Assembly: GCA_029210915.1 (NCBI GenBank)
Contig: JARGGJ010000002.1
Location: forward strand, 1-64,000
Origin: Patescibacteria group bacterium
GTDB lineage: Bacteria > Patescibacteriota > Patescibacteriia > 2-12-FULL-60-25
Direction of reading: 5' to 3'
DNA: 64,000 nucleotides
Each line of letters begins with the position of its first letter. The first letter of the stretch is position 1. The notes under the pieces are model-generated. The model was not told the origin of the DNA and ran no database searches. It saw nothing but the letters and a program-made list of their open reading frames with translations. Positions 25,670 to 32,219 of the stretch are shown piece after piece. The position numbers and the translations under genes are program-made.

Positions 25670-25698
25670 TTGACCTTATTTAGTTATTTACCTATACT
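25670..25698 (+). promoter_or_regulatory. Promoter of tRNA-Gln
   Basis: TTGACC, exactly 17 bp, TATACT; the tRNA begins 8 nt later. Confidence 0.88.
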
Positions 25699-25706
25699 GA
25701 CTGCAA

Positions 25707-25780
25707 TCCGAGGTCGTCTAATGGTAGGACAGCGGCCTTTGAAGCCGTTTATCGGGGTTCGAATCCCTGCCTCGGAACCA
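25707..25780 (+). tRNA. tRNA-Gln (anticodon TTG)
   Basis: The acceptor TCCGAGG pairs with CCTCGGA, followed by A and an encoded CCA. The T arm has GGGGTTCGAATCCC. The anticodon loop CTTTGAA lies in a GGC/GCC stem and gives TTG, glutamine. The length is 74 nt. Confidence 0.95.
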
Positions 25781-25783
25781 CGT

Positions 25784-25815
25784 AAAAAGCCGCTTAGTTA
25801 AATGGGCGGCTTTTT
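25784..25815 (+). terminator. Terminator after tRNA-Gln
   Basis: AAAAAGCCGC and GCGGCTTTTT arms. It is the first of three similar hairpins. Confidence 0.9.
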
Positions 25816-25862
25816 GCGTGCCCCGTGATTAATGAAGCAATAGAAATAATAGCGTAATTAAT

Positions 25863-25910
25863 TTTACGGGGCAAAGCATCTTTAAGTACCGGCTTCACGT
25901 GGCACAGCCA
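25863..25910 (+). repeat. 48-nt direct repeat, copy 1, followed by a terminator-like hairpin
   Basis: Identical over 48 nt to 26028-26075. It starts TTTACGGGGCAAAGC and ends CACAGCCA. Its ACGGGGC can pair with GCCCCGT at 25820-25826. A hairpin with ACCGC and GCGGCTTTTT follows at 25915-25947. Confidence 0.9.
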
Positions 25911-25914
25911 TCAT

Positions 25915-25947
25915 AAAAAAACCGCTTAGAATAATAGGCGGCTTTTT
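25915..25947 (+). terminator. Second terminator-like hairpin of the tRNA-Gln region
   Basis: AAAAACCGC and GCGGCTTTTT arms around TTAGAATAATAG, 4 nt after repeat copy 1. Confidence 0.8.
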
Positions 25948-26027
25948 ACGTTCCTCGCGTAAAGTGACTTCGTCACCACGCGACACAGCCGCGATTATGA
26001 ATGAACGTGGATCTGATGGATATCAGA

Positions 26028-26075
26028 TTTACGGGGCAAAGCATCTTTAAGTACCGGCTTCACGTGGCACAGCCA
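26028..26075 (+). repeat. 48-nt direct repeat, copy 2, followed by a terminator-like hairpin
   Basis: Identical to 25863-25910. The sequence between the copies is different, so this is not a simple tandem duplication. Confidence 0.9.
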
Positions 26076-26079
26076 ACCT

Positions 26080-26112
26080 AAAAATCGCCATATAATAATT
26101 GGGCGATTTTTT
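26080..26112 (+). terminator. Third terminator-like hairpin of the tRNA-Gln region
   Basis: AAAAATCGCC and GGCGATTTTTT arms, 4 nt after repeat copy 2. Confidence 0.85.
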
Positions 26113-26166
26113 GCATCCCGCTTAAAATAGCGATACCACAAACCCGGCTTACGCCGTGATCCGAAT

Positions 26167-26499
26167 CTACGAGGCAGAATTTGGAGCCAATACCACAAAC
26201 ATTACGGCATTGCTGGGCATTGGTTGCATCTGAAATCTATAATATTCAACAAAACTCAAAGATTTCTTGCTTAGAATCTTTTTTAAAGATTCCTGAAGCT
26301 TACCACTGCCGGATCCTGTGATAATTTTCACAACTTTATAATCTTTTCTGGAAACACCGGCATGCTCTCGGCTTAAAAAATTTTCAATTTCATGCTCGGC
26401 TTGGTCTACAGTGTAACCATGCAAATCCAAAACAGAGGCATTGTTATCATCAAGCTCGGCTGAGAAAATCAATGATTCGATTGTATCGTTTTTGAACAT
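26167..26499 (-). CDS. Smr-domain protein
   Basis: A single Smr domain fills most of the ~110 residues: the LDLHG motif in SVLDLHGYTVDQAEHEIENF and KIITGSGSGKLQESLKKIL. Smr domains occur in MutS2 and as stand-alone proteins with nuclease or RNA-binding activity. The ATG at 26499 (MFKNDT) is chosen, since the longer reading would overlap the divergent glycosyltransferase start. The role here is unknown. Confidence 0.85.
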   Translation of the reverse strand: MFKNDTIESLIFSAELDDNNASVLDLHGYTVDQAEHEIENFLSREHAGVSRKDYKVVKIITGSGSGKLQESLKKILSKKSLSFVEYYRFQMQPMPSNAVMFVVLAPNSAS

Positions 26500-26552
26500 G
26501 GAGGTCGTATTCTTGTAAAAATGAGATATTAATGCTAAGCTAACATAAATAT

Positions 26553-27689
26553 ATGAGAATAGCAATGAATGTTACGCGTGAATTTTTAGGAGGTATAACA
26601 ACCTCGAATCTAAATTTACTGAATTTTTTAAAAGGAAAAGGCAAGGGTGTTATTGGAATTGAGTTAAACGCAAGACGCCACATCAGAGGCGCGACAGCTT
26701 TTTGGCATCTGGGCCCGGAATGGTTTGAGCAACACATTTTTAATATCCATGACATGCAGATTATGGATAACGTGCGCCGCTCTAAAAATTTAAAAGAGCT
26801 GGAAAAAAAATATCGTCCAATAATAGACATGATAAAAGCCGTATTAGACAGAGAAACTCCGGATGTACTTTTATTAAATGGAACATACTTTATGCCATGG
26901 CTGGTTTCGATTGCCGCGGATGAATTGGAGATACCCACGGTTTTACGATACGCAGGTGTTCTTTCTCGTGAGACTGTACATATGAAACCGAAGGCTAGAA
27001 AAATCTTTCTAGAGATGGAGAGATCATTCCAAAAACGTGTTTATTCGTTCATTTTTCCAAGTAATTTAACAAAAAAAGTTGTCGAGGAAGAGGTCTACAA
27101 AACAAAGATAAAAAGATATTTTGTCATCCCTAACCCGGTTAATATTCCGGAAGATTTTGCATTACCAAAACGATCTGTCGAAAGGCGTATCGCGGCCATT
27201 GGTCGTTGGGATTACATAAAGAATTTCAGCGCATTTTTTGATATTCATAAAATTCTAAAAAGACAAAAATATAACCATGTTGCTACTTTTGTAACACGTG
27301 AAGCAAAAATCAACGGCATTCCTAAAAGCATCAACCGTCTTGCGCCCATGACTCCACAGGGTTTGTGGCGTTTCTACACAACTCAAGGTTTAATAATCTC
27401 GCCATCGCATTTTGAAACTTTCGGAAATGTAGCAATGGAAGCGGCCTTTTTAAGTATTCCGGTTCTAGTCTCTGATCAAATGGGATGTGCGGAAATTCTA
27501 AAGATTGCCGGTTTGGAAAAAATGGTAATGCCTTTTGATGATCTTAAAGCGGTGGCCGAAAGAGCGAAAGACTTATGCGGTCAATACATATTACCAAAAC
27601 AGTTAAATAATTTGCGTAGCCAGCTCGATCCGCAAACTATAAATGAACAGATCTATGGCGTCTTAAGGGAAGCTGCAAGAAGTATTTAA
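26553..27689 (+). CDS. Family 4-like glycosyltransferase
   Basis: A GT-B fold protein of 378 residues. The N-terminal part has NVTREFLGGITTSN and NGTYFMPWLVSIAADEL, and the C-terminal part has FVIPNPVNIPEDF, AAIGRWDYIKNFSAFFDI and the acidic motif SPSHFETFGNVAMEAAF followed by IPVLVSDQMGCAEI. It is about 25 kb from the main glycan region, has no partner gene here, and might modify a surface protein or glycan. Confidence 0.85.
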   Translation: MRIAMNVTREFLGGITTSNLNLLNFLKGKGKGVIGIELNARRHIRGATAFWHLGPEWFEQHIFNIHDMQIMDNVRRSKNLKELEKKYRPIIDMIKAVLDRETPDVLLLNGTYFMPWLVSIAADELEIPTVLRYAGVLSRETVHMKPKARKIFLEMERSFQKRVYSFIFPSNLTKKVVEEEVYKTKIKRYFVIPNPVNIPEDFALPKRSVERRIAAIGRWDYIKNFSAFFDIHKILKRQKYNHVATFVTREAKINGIPKSINRLAPMTPQGLWRFYTTQGLIISPSHFETFGNVAMEAAFLSIPVLVSDQMGCAEILKIAGLEKMVMPFDDLKAVAERAKDLCGQYILPKQLNNLRSQLDPQTINEQIYGVLREAARSI

Positions 27690-27718
27690 AGGAGTTTTGC
27701 GGGGTGAAACTTTATTCC

Positions 27719-27747
27719 TTGACTAAGCGGGGGATGTTGCGTATGAT
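27719..27747 (+). promoter_or_regulatory. Promoter of the first acidic micro-protein
   Basis: TTGACT, 17 bp, TATGAT; the leader would be about 30 nt without a Shine-Dalgarno. Confidence 0.75.
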
Positions 27748-27784
27748 GATTTTACGTTAATTCTTAAGCATCAAAATAAAAACT

Positions 27785-27940
27785 ATGATGTTTGACGACA
27801 TGGTAGACGCGCCTATGACAGACGCACCGGCAACTGATGAAGTTGCAACAGAAGAAGTAACAGAAGCTCCTGCAGAAGAAACAGCAGCTCCAGCCGAGGA
27901 AGCAGCTCCAGAAGCAGCTCCTGAGGAACCGGCAGCGTAA
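27785..27940 (+). CDS. Acidic Ala/Glu/Pro-rich micro-protein (51 residues)
   Basis: The peptide begins MMFDDMVDAPMTDAPAT and continues with Glu, Ala and Pro only, ending EEPAA. It has no basic residue. It has its own -35/-10 promoter and a terminator 16 nt after the stop, so I consider it a real, separately expressed gene. The M-x-F-D-D start is shared with the next micro-gene. The function is unknown; such short acidic proteins might act as a polyanion or bind cations. Confidence 0.7.
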   Translation: MMFDDMVDAPMTDAPATDEVATEEVTEAPAEETAAPAEEAAPEAAPEEPAA

Positions 27941-27955
27941 ATTTACACTGCATTT

Positions 27956-27984
27956 AAAAAGGCCTGATTTATCGGGTCTTTTTG
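27956..27984 (+). terminator. Terminator after the first acidic micro-protein
   Basis: AAGGCCTGA and TCGGGTCTT arms with two mismatches, then a T-run. Confidence 0.75.
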
Positions 27985-28001
27985 TATGGGGATATTTTTA
28001 T

Positions 28002-28035
28002 CTTGACCGCTAAAATAAAGCGGTTTAATATTGAT
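28002..28035 (+). promoter_or_regulatory. Promoter of the second acidic micro-protein
   Basis: TTGACC, 17 bp (containing AAAATAAAG), TAATAT, upstream of an untranslated leader of about 28 nt. Confidence 0.75.
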
Positions 28036-28064
28036 TTTACCACTAACTCTTAAACAAAAAATTT

Positions 28065-28160
28065 ATGTGGTTTGATGACGACGAAGTCATGACAGACGAA
28101 GAAGAGGTCGACGAAGAGGTCGACGAAGATGATGATTCTGATGATGAGGATGACGAGTAA
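28065..28160 (+). CDS. Poly-acidic micro-protein (31 residues)
   Basis: The peptide starts MWFDDDEVMTDEEEVDEEV and ends in a run of Asp/Glu; 24 of 31 residues are acidic. It has a -35/-10 promoter and a perfect terminator 4 nt after the stop. It resembles the upstream micro-gene in its M-x-F-D-D start and layout. No function is known to me. Confidence 0.65.
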   Translation: MWFDDDEVMTDEEEVDEEVDEDDDSDDEDDE

Positions 28161-28164
28161 AAAC

Positions 28165-28187
28165 AAAAAGCCCGCAGGGGCTTTTTT
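28165..28187 (+). terminator. Terminator after the second acidic micro-protein
   Basis: AAAAAGCCC, loop GCAG, GGGCTTTTTT. Confidence 0.92.
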
Positions 28188-28212
28188 CAATACTAATAAC
28201 CAAATTAACTTT

Positions 28213-28290
28213 AACTTCTCTTGCTATCATGACCCTCGTAGCTCGGAGAGCGAAGTGGGTTTGCTATTTGCTATTGTTATTTACTATTTG
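28213..28290. repeat. Word-repeat element, TTGCTAT type, with a 38-nt insert
   Basis: CTCTTGCTAT is followed at 28226-28263 by a 38-nt stretch identical to 44458-44495, then TTGCTATTTGCTATTG words. Confidence 0.88.
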
Positions 28291-28319
28291 ATATTGATAC
28301 CATGTGTTAAAATATTACA

Positions 28320-28922
28320 ATGAAAAGAAAAACATCCCGTTTATTGTTTGGTATAGTCGCCGGTTTCTGCTTAATTTTAATCGCATCATGGAACTTAGAG
28401 AATTCTCCCGAGGCATCCTCGCAAATCTCGCCAACTTCAACTCAAATAAATAAAACCTCTGAAACTTCGGCAACCAATAACGAAGCAGGGGATACAAATG
28501 CTTTAGTTGTCAGTATCGCGGACGGTGATACACTAACGGCAATTATGGATAGCGAGCCCGGCACAGAAGTTAAAGTCCGCTTTCTTGGTGTTAACACCCC
28601 GGAAACGGTCGATCCGCGTCGTCCGGTAGAGTGCTTTGGTAAAGAAGCCTCGGAATTTACAAAAAGCCTTCTAAGCAATCAACGCATAAAGCTCGAGGCC
28701 GACCCCGAGGCTGATGAAATTGACAAATACGGTCGTCTACTGCGTAATATCTATCTGGCCGATGGAACTGATGTCAACGCAGAGCTCGTAAAACAAGGCT
28801 ATGCTTACGCTTACGTTTCATTCCCGCAAAACGCCGAACGCAAAGCGTATCTAAGGTCGCTCGAATCCGAAGCCAAAGCAAACCTCCGCGGACTCTGGAA
28901 CCCGGAAACCTGCCCTAACTAG
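28320..28922 (+). CDS. Exported thermonuclease (staphylococcal nuclease-like)
   Basis: An N-terminal signal or anchor segment (LLFGIVAGFCLILIASW) and a Ser/Thr linker precede an SNase domain: VVSIADGDTLTA, VKVRFLGVNTPE, ECFGKEASEFTKSLL, DKYGRLLRNIYL and GYAYAYV. The catalytic Arg-Glu-Arg set is present (R in KVRFLG, E in NTPE, R in YGRLLR). It cuts DNA and RNA outside the cell or in the periplasm and may supply nucleotides to an organism with poor biosynthesis. TAAAAT ends 6 nt before the ATG, which suggests a leaderless mRNA. Confidence 0.9.
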   Translation: MKRKTSRLLFGIVAGFCLILIASWNLENSPEASSQISPTSTQINKTSETSATNNEAGDTNALVVSIADGDTLTAIMDSEPGTEVKVRFLGVNTPETVDPRRPVECFGKEASEFTKSLLSNQRIKLEADPEADEIDKYGRLLRNIYLADGTDVNAELVKQGYAYAYVSFPQNAERKAYLRSLESEAKANLRGLWNPETCPN

Positions 28923-28997
28923 GGTACATGGTCCTACGTCCATAGTCCTGGCTTCGACTTAATTAACCAGGACCTTGTACCTAGGACCTAGGACGAA
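28919..28997. repeat. Word-repeat hairpin, GGACCATGTAC type
   Basis: GTACATGGTCCTACG and ATAGTCCTGG on the left, CCAGGACCTTGTACCTAGGACC on the right. It shares GTACATGGTCCTA with the in-gene copy at 125-235. Confidence 0.9.
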
Positions 28998-29006
28998 AAA
29001 CAGTTT

Positions 29007-29759
29007 ATGAATACAAAAAAAATTATCAGGTTCCGTCGTGGAATCCTCCTAGCTTCATTGGTCGGATTTTTTGCATCTTCCTACCTGCTCTATACCTACA
29101 CCACGGGCGCAGATTTAAAATGCGGATCCCTCGTCCATGGCTGTGATGCCGTTCGCCTTTCCGAGTGGGCAAGTATGTTTGGCATACCAACTCCCATATT
29201 CGGTGTTATTTTTTATCTCTCAGTATTAATCATCCTCATCGCCCGCACTTATGCGCCCGAGTACAAACCCGGATTAGCGCGTTTGGGGCAGCTTGTGTTT
29301 GGTATTGCCGGATTTGCGGAATCCGCCTTTTTATTCTACATACAAGCTTTTATAATCAAGCAATTCTGCTCTTGGTGTTTGGTTTCCGCTATCGCCGCTA
29401 CTGTAATTTTTATATTCTCAATACTCGACAGCAAATATGCTTTAGAAAAATCAGAAAGCATAAAAGAGCTCAAATTCATCGGAATGTCTTTAGTTGCGTT
29501 CTTTGTGGCAGGAGGTCTAACCTTTATCTGGCTAATCCGCCCCGTTGAGGCACCACCTATATCACCCGAATTTATTCAAGGCCAAATAGAATCATTTAAA
29601 CCTCAGGTAGATACAACTTCAACAACCACACAAGATGAAAACTTGTTTCACAAAGAAACAACTACAACCAAATCAACCGAGCCGAGCCAATCCTACGCAT
29701 CAACTACTATAGAGGAAATGATTTTTACGGCAACCTCATCAGAAAAGATTTCAAATTAG
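29007..29759 (+). CDS. Vitamin K epoxide reductase (VKOR) family protein
   Basis: An integral membrane quinone-linked oxidase of DsbB-like function that forms disulfides in exported proteins. The paired cysteines of the first loop (CGSLVHGC), the conserved Ser/Trp region SEWASMFGIPTPIFG and the active CxxC (FCSWC) in a later helix are present. Four to five membrane segments precede a Thr/Ser-rich C-terminal tail (residues ~185-250). No thioredoxin domain is fused. It would serve the Cys-rich exported proteins of this window, such as those at 16077 and 53918. Confidence 0.9.
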   Translation: MNTKKIIRFRRGILLASLVGFFASSYLLYTYTTGADLKCGSLVHGCDAVRLSEWASMFGIPTPIFGVIFYLSVLIILIARTYAPEYKPGLARLGQLVFGIAGFAESAFLFYIQAFIIKQFCSWCLVSAIAATVIFIFSILDSKYALEKSESIKELKFIGMSLVAFFVAGGLTFIWLIRPVEAPPISPEFIQGQIESFKPQVDTTSTTTQDENLFHKETTTTKSTEPSQSYASTTIEEMIFTATSSEKISN

Positions 29760-29884
29760 TAATAAATTAACGCTAACTTTACGATTAGGTGTAAATAATA
29801 ATCCCGTTGCAGATCGTGAGTGTGGTCATGGGGTCAATCCTGACACGTCACCAGTGAATGACGTACCCTTGTTCTAAATTAAAA

Positions 29885-29906
29885 AACTCCGGCAAGTGCT
29901 GGAGTT
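29885..29906 (-). terminator. Terminator of the Cys-rich mini-protein
   Basis: AACTCCGGC/GCTGGAGTT arms; on the minus strand a T-run follows. The stop codon lies at its start. Confidence 0.85.
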
Positions 29907-30099
29907 AACTGTTTACGGAGATAATATCGCCGAGTTTGAAAAAGTGCGAAGCTCTACATTCTATCTCATGCGCTTGGATAAATGCGATTTTAACTTTCCT
30001 ATCGCAATACCTGCAACGGTGGCAACAAAATGGATGATGCGTCTCATCCTCGGGCGAACATTTGCAAAAGATCGAAAGCTTGCGTGTGTTTTGTTCCAT
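29905..30099 (-). CDS. Cys/His-rich mini-protein, probable zinc binder
   Basis: The 64 residues contain FCKCSPEDETHHPFCCHRCRYCD, with a further cysteine in HEIECRAS; several Cys pairs could hold one or two zinc ions. I do not know the family. An overlapping open frame on the plus strand exists, but only this strand has a promoter (TTGACA-17-TAAACA), a Shine-Dalgarno (GGAGGA) and a terminator in the right places. It is divergent from the HAD phosphatase gene at 30273, and the two may be co-regulated. Confidence 0.75.
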   Translation of the reverse strand: MEQNTRKLSIFCKCSPEDETHHPFCCHRCRYCDRKVKIAFIQAHEIECRASHFFKLGDIISVNS

Positions 30100-30118
30100 G
30101 AATCCTCCGAATGAGCAT

Positions 30119-30147
30119 TGTTTACCAGTAAACTAAAAGCATGTCAA
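30119..30147 (-). promoter_or_regulatory. Promoter of the Cys-rich mini-protein
   Basis: Minus strand: TTGACA (30147-30142), 17 bp, TAAACA (30124-30119). Confidence 0.85.
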
Positions 30148-30214
30148 TAACTCACCAATTACCACTTACCACTGGTATTCCGATGTATTTAATCGTGAAT
30201 AAATACATATCCTA

Positions 30215-30243
30215 TTGACATTTTGACGAAATTTTGCTTAGCT
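30215..30243 (+). promoter_or_regulatory. Promoter of the first HAD gene
   Basis: TTGACA, 17 bp, TTAGCT. A Shine-Dalgarno AAAGGAAG lies 5-6 nt before the ATG at 30273. Confidence 0.88.
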
Positions 30244-30272
30244 TGGTTTGCACCATCACAAAGGAAGTATGG

Positions 30273-31124
30273 ATGGAACAATCAAAGATCGCCGAGATTA
30301 ATTCGAAACTGGATAATCTTACTACTCGCAGTGCCGACGTGTTTGATATCGATGGCACTGTGTTTAAGGGGCGATTATTGCTTAACTTAGTAGAAGGGGT
30401 TTGTGAGAGTATGGGCCCTAAAAAGCCCGAGCGCCAAGCGGTTCGCAGTAGTTTTGAATTATGGCGATATGGCAAACTCACGACCCAGCAACTTTTTTCT
30501 CAAGTTGTCGATATGGTAGACTGTGGTTTCTTTGTCGGTCTGCCAAAATCTGAGGTGGAAATTATCGCCTCCCGCGCCGCAGACAAGTGTATTGGCTTGC
30601 GTAACCTGTTTGCCTTCGAGCTTATCCAGTGTCTGCGTAAACGCCCAACTAAAGATCGGCGTTTAATCATCGCGATTACGGGGTCTCCCGAGGAGATAGT
30701 CTTACCCTATTGCAAACACATGGGGTTCGACGTGGTAATCAGCTCCTATTACCACACTGATATCGAGGGTAACTACATCTTCGAACGCAATCTCGAAGCC
30801 GCATTTAAAAAAGCGGCTATCATGGACACTCTCCAAAAAGATTGTGGTATTTCTTGGAAGGGTGCAATCGGTGCTGGTGATACGGGTGCCGATATAGGTG
30901 CATTGGACTTTGTTGAATACCCCATCGCCGTGAACCCGGATACGAAGTTACTGGAGCATGTCAGAAAAAACAACCAAAGTATCGCGGTTGTGTACGACAG
31001 CCCAAAAAAGGGCGTTCAGCTTTTCAAGTCTGACAAGGAAGGTCGCTTGCACGAAGCATGTTTGGAAAAGGTTCTTCCTCTCGACATAGCTGAAAAGTTC
31101 CCCAAGCTTCCCGGAATGATTTGA
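30273..31124 (+). CDS. HAD-superfamily phosphatase (HAD-IB/SerB-like), first of a pair
   Basis: A haloacid dehalogenase-fold phosphatase. Motif I is FDIDGTVF with the nucleophile and acid Asp, motif II IAITGSPEE, and motif IV GAGDTGADIGALDF. A helical cap lies between residues ~45 and 130. The last ~15 residues (KFPKLPGM) are shared with the next gene. The start is set by the Shine-Dalgarno at 30260-30267; ATG 30269 is in another frame. The substrate is unknown; HAD-IB enzymes often act on phosphoserine or lipid-type phosphates. Confidence 0.85.
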   Translation: MEQSKIAEINSKLDNLTTRSADVFDIDGTVFKGRLLLNLVEGVCESMGPKKPERQAVRSSFELWRYGKLTTQQLFSQVVDMVDCGFFVGLPKSEVEIIASRAADKCIGLRNLFAFELIQCLRKRPTKDRRLIIAITGSPEEIVLPYCKHMGFDVVISSYYHTDIEGNYIFERNLEAAFKKAAIMDTLQKDCGISWKGAIGAGDTGADIGALDFVEYPIAVNPDTKLLEHVRKNNQSIAVVYDSPKKGVQLFKSDKEGRLHEACLEKVLPLDIAEKFPKLPGMI

Positions 31125-31133
31125 GTCTACTTT

Positions 31134-31157
31134 GCCCCATATTGCTGGGGCTTTTTG
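31134..31157 (+). terminator. Terminator after the first HAD gene
   Basis: GCCCC and GGGGC arms around a 9-nt loop, then TTTTT. Confidence 0.88.
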
Positions 31158-31183
31158 TTACCCCAACACCCAAGTATTCATGA

Positions 31184-31212
31184 TTGACTCCTGTGCGATT
31201 TTTTGCTAGCCT
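31184..31212 (+). promoter_or_regulatory. Promoter of the second HAD gene
   Basis: TTGACT, 17 bp, TAGCCT. The spacer has the same GCGATTTTTTGC flavour as in the first HAD promoter. A Shine-Dalgarno AAAGGA lies 7 nt before the ATG. Confidence 0.85.
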
Positions 31213-31241
31213 CACCTCAGATCATTTGAAAGGAATATACG

Positions 31242-32120
31242 ATGCAAAAAAGCAAAATCCGCGATGTCGCTCGTGCGCTTAGAGCCAGGAAAGCTCGACG
31301 TATCATTTTTACCGATATCGATGGCACCGTGTACCAATGGCAACTGCTTATCGATCTGGTGCTGGTTATCGCTAAACATTATCCCAATAAAAGGCCAATC
31401 GTCGAGCCTTTACGAAAAGCTATCAATCAATACAAAAAACGTGTTCTCTCTTTTTCCATTGTCATCAAAATCCTCATAACCATCATTCCCGATGTGTTTA
31501 AAGGTGTTAATAAAAAGATGGTAAAAAAATTCGCTGCCACCAGAGCACGAAACGTTGGGAGTCGGGTATATCTTTTTCCGAAGACCTTGATCGATGTTGC
31601 ACTGGAGATCGTTGACGATCCATGGCTGATCGTAGCTATCACGGGGTCACCGCAAGAAGTGGCTGATCCTTTTTGTCACCAGTTGGGTATTCATGTAGCT
31701 ATAGGCTCTTTCTACAAATCCGATAAAAACGGTCTGTATACCGGTGTGCGTGATATTGACTCCGGTATAAATAAAGGAGTCTACGTAGAGGCTATTGCCG
31801 AAGAATGCCCAGAAATAGTTTGGGAGGAATGTATTGCGCTTGGTGACTCGGAAACCGATTTGCCCATGTTCGAGCGCTGTGGCTACGCTGTCGCTATCAA
31901 TCCCAACGAACCACTGTTGGATCACATCCGCACCGCGGAAAAAACGATTCGTATGGTTCGTTGCGGGCAAAAATCCGGTACGCAAATCTACACTCGCGAT
32001 GGTTACGGTTTGTTCACCGAGCACTGCGCCGACTGCACTTTGCCAACAGATGTGGGAGCTCGTTTTCCAAAGTTGCCGGGCATGGCGGAAAAAGGAATTT
32101 GTATTTGCGATCATGAATAA
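31242..32120 (+). CDS. HAD-superfamily phosphatase (HAD-IB/SerB-like), second of a pair
   Basis: A paralogue of the gene before it, with FTDIDGTVYQW, VAITGSPQEV and ALGDSETDLPMFERCG as motifs I, II and IV. The C terminus repeats the ARFPKLPGM ending and adds a CICDHE tail. The two genes share motifs, cap size and layout but differ widely elsewhere, so they probably duplicated long ago or were acquired together. Both have their own promoter, Shine-Dalgarno and terminator, in contrast to the leaderless genes around them. Confidence 0.85.
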   Translation: MQKSKIRDVARALRARKARRIIFTDIDGTVYQWQLLIDLVLVIAKHYPNKRPIVEPLRKAINQYKKRVLSFSIVIKILITIIPDVFKGVNKKMVKKFAATRARNVGSRVYLFPKTLIDVALEIVDDPWLIVAITGSPQEVADPFCHQLGIHVAIGSFYKSDKNGLYTGVRDIDSGINKGVYVEAIAEECPEIVWEECIALGDSETDLPMFERCGYAVAINPNEPLLDHIRTAEKTIRMVRCGQKSGTQIYTRDGYGLFTEHCADCTLPTDVGARFPKLPGMAEKGICICDHE

Positions 32121-32152
32121 GAACTCTGACGTCCATCTTGTGGGCGTTTTTT

Positions 32153-32178
32153 AATACGTCATTCGCGAATGACGTATT
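32153..32178 (+). terminator. Perfect 26-nt palindrome, terminator-like
   Basis: AATACGTCATTCG and its exact reverse complement with no loop, followed by TTATTT. It comes after a weaker hairpin at 32127-32152 and ends just before the -35 box of pepA. Confidence 0.75.
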
Positions 32179-32182
32179 TTAT

Positions 32183-32211
32183 TTGCGAAAATCTTTCCTG
32201 TCCCGTAAGCT
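32183..32211 (+). promoter_or_regulatory. Promoter of leucyl aminopeptidase
   Basis: TTGCGA, 17 bp, TAAGCT; the ATG at 32220 is 8 nt downstream, so the leader is 0-2 nt. Confidence 0.78.
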
Positions 32212-32219
32212 ACATTGAT

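Noticed and set aside
25707-26112. Prophage or integrative element at tRNA-Gln
   Set aside because: The 48-nt repeats are not copies of the tRNA 3' end and no integrase gene lies nearby; kept only as an unexplained module.
29896-30114. 72-codon plus-strand frame opposite the Cys-rich mini-protein
   Set aside because: Promoter, Shine-Dalgarno and terminator fit only the minus-strand gene.
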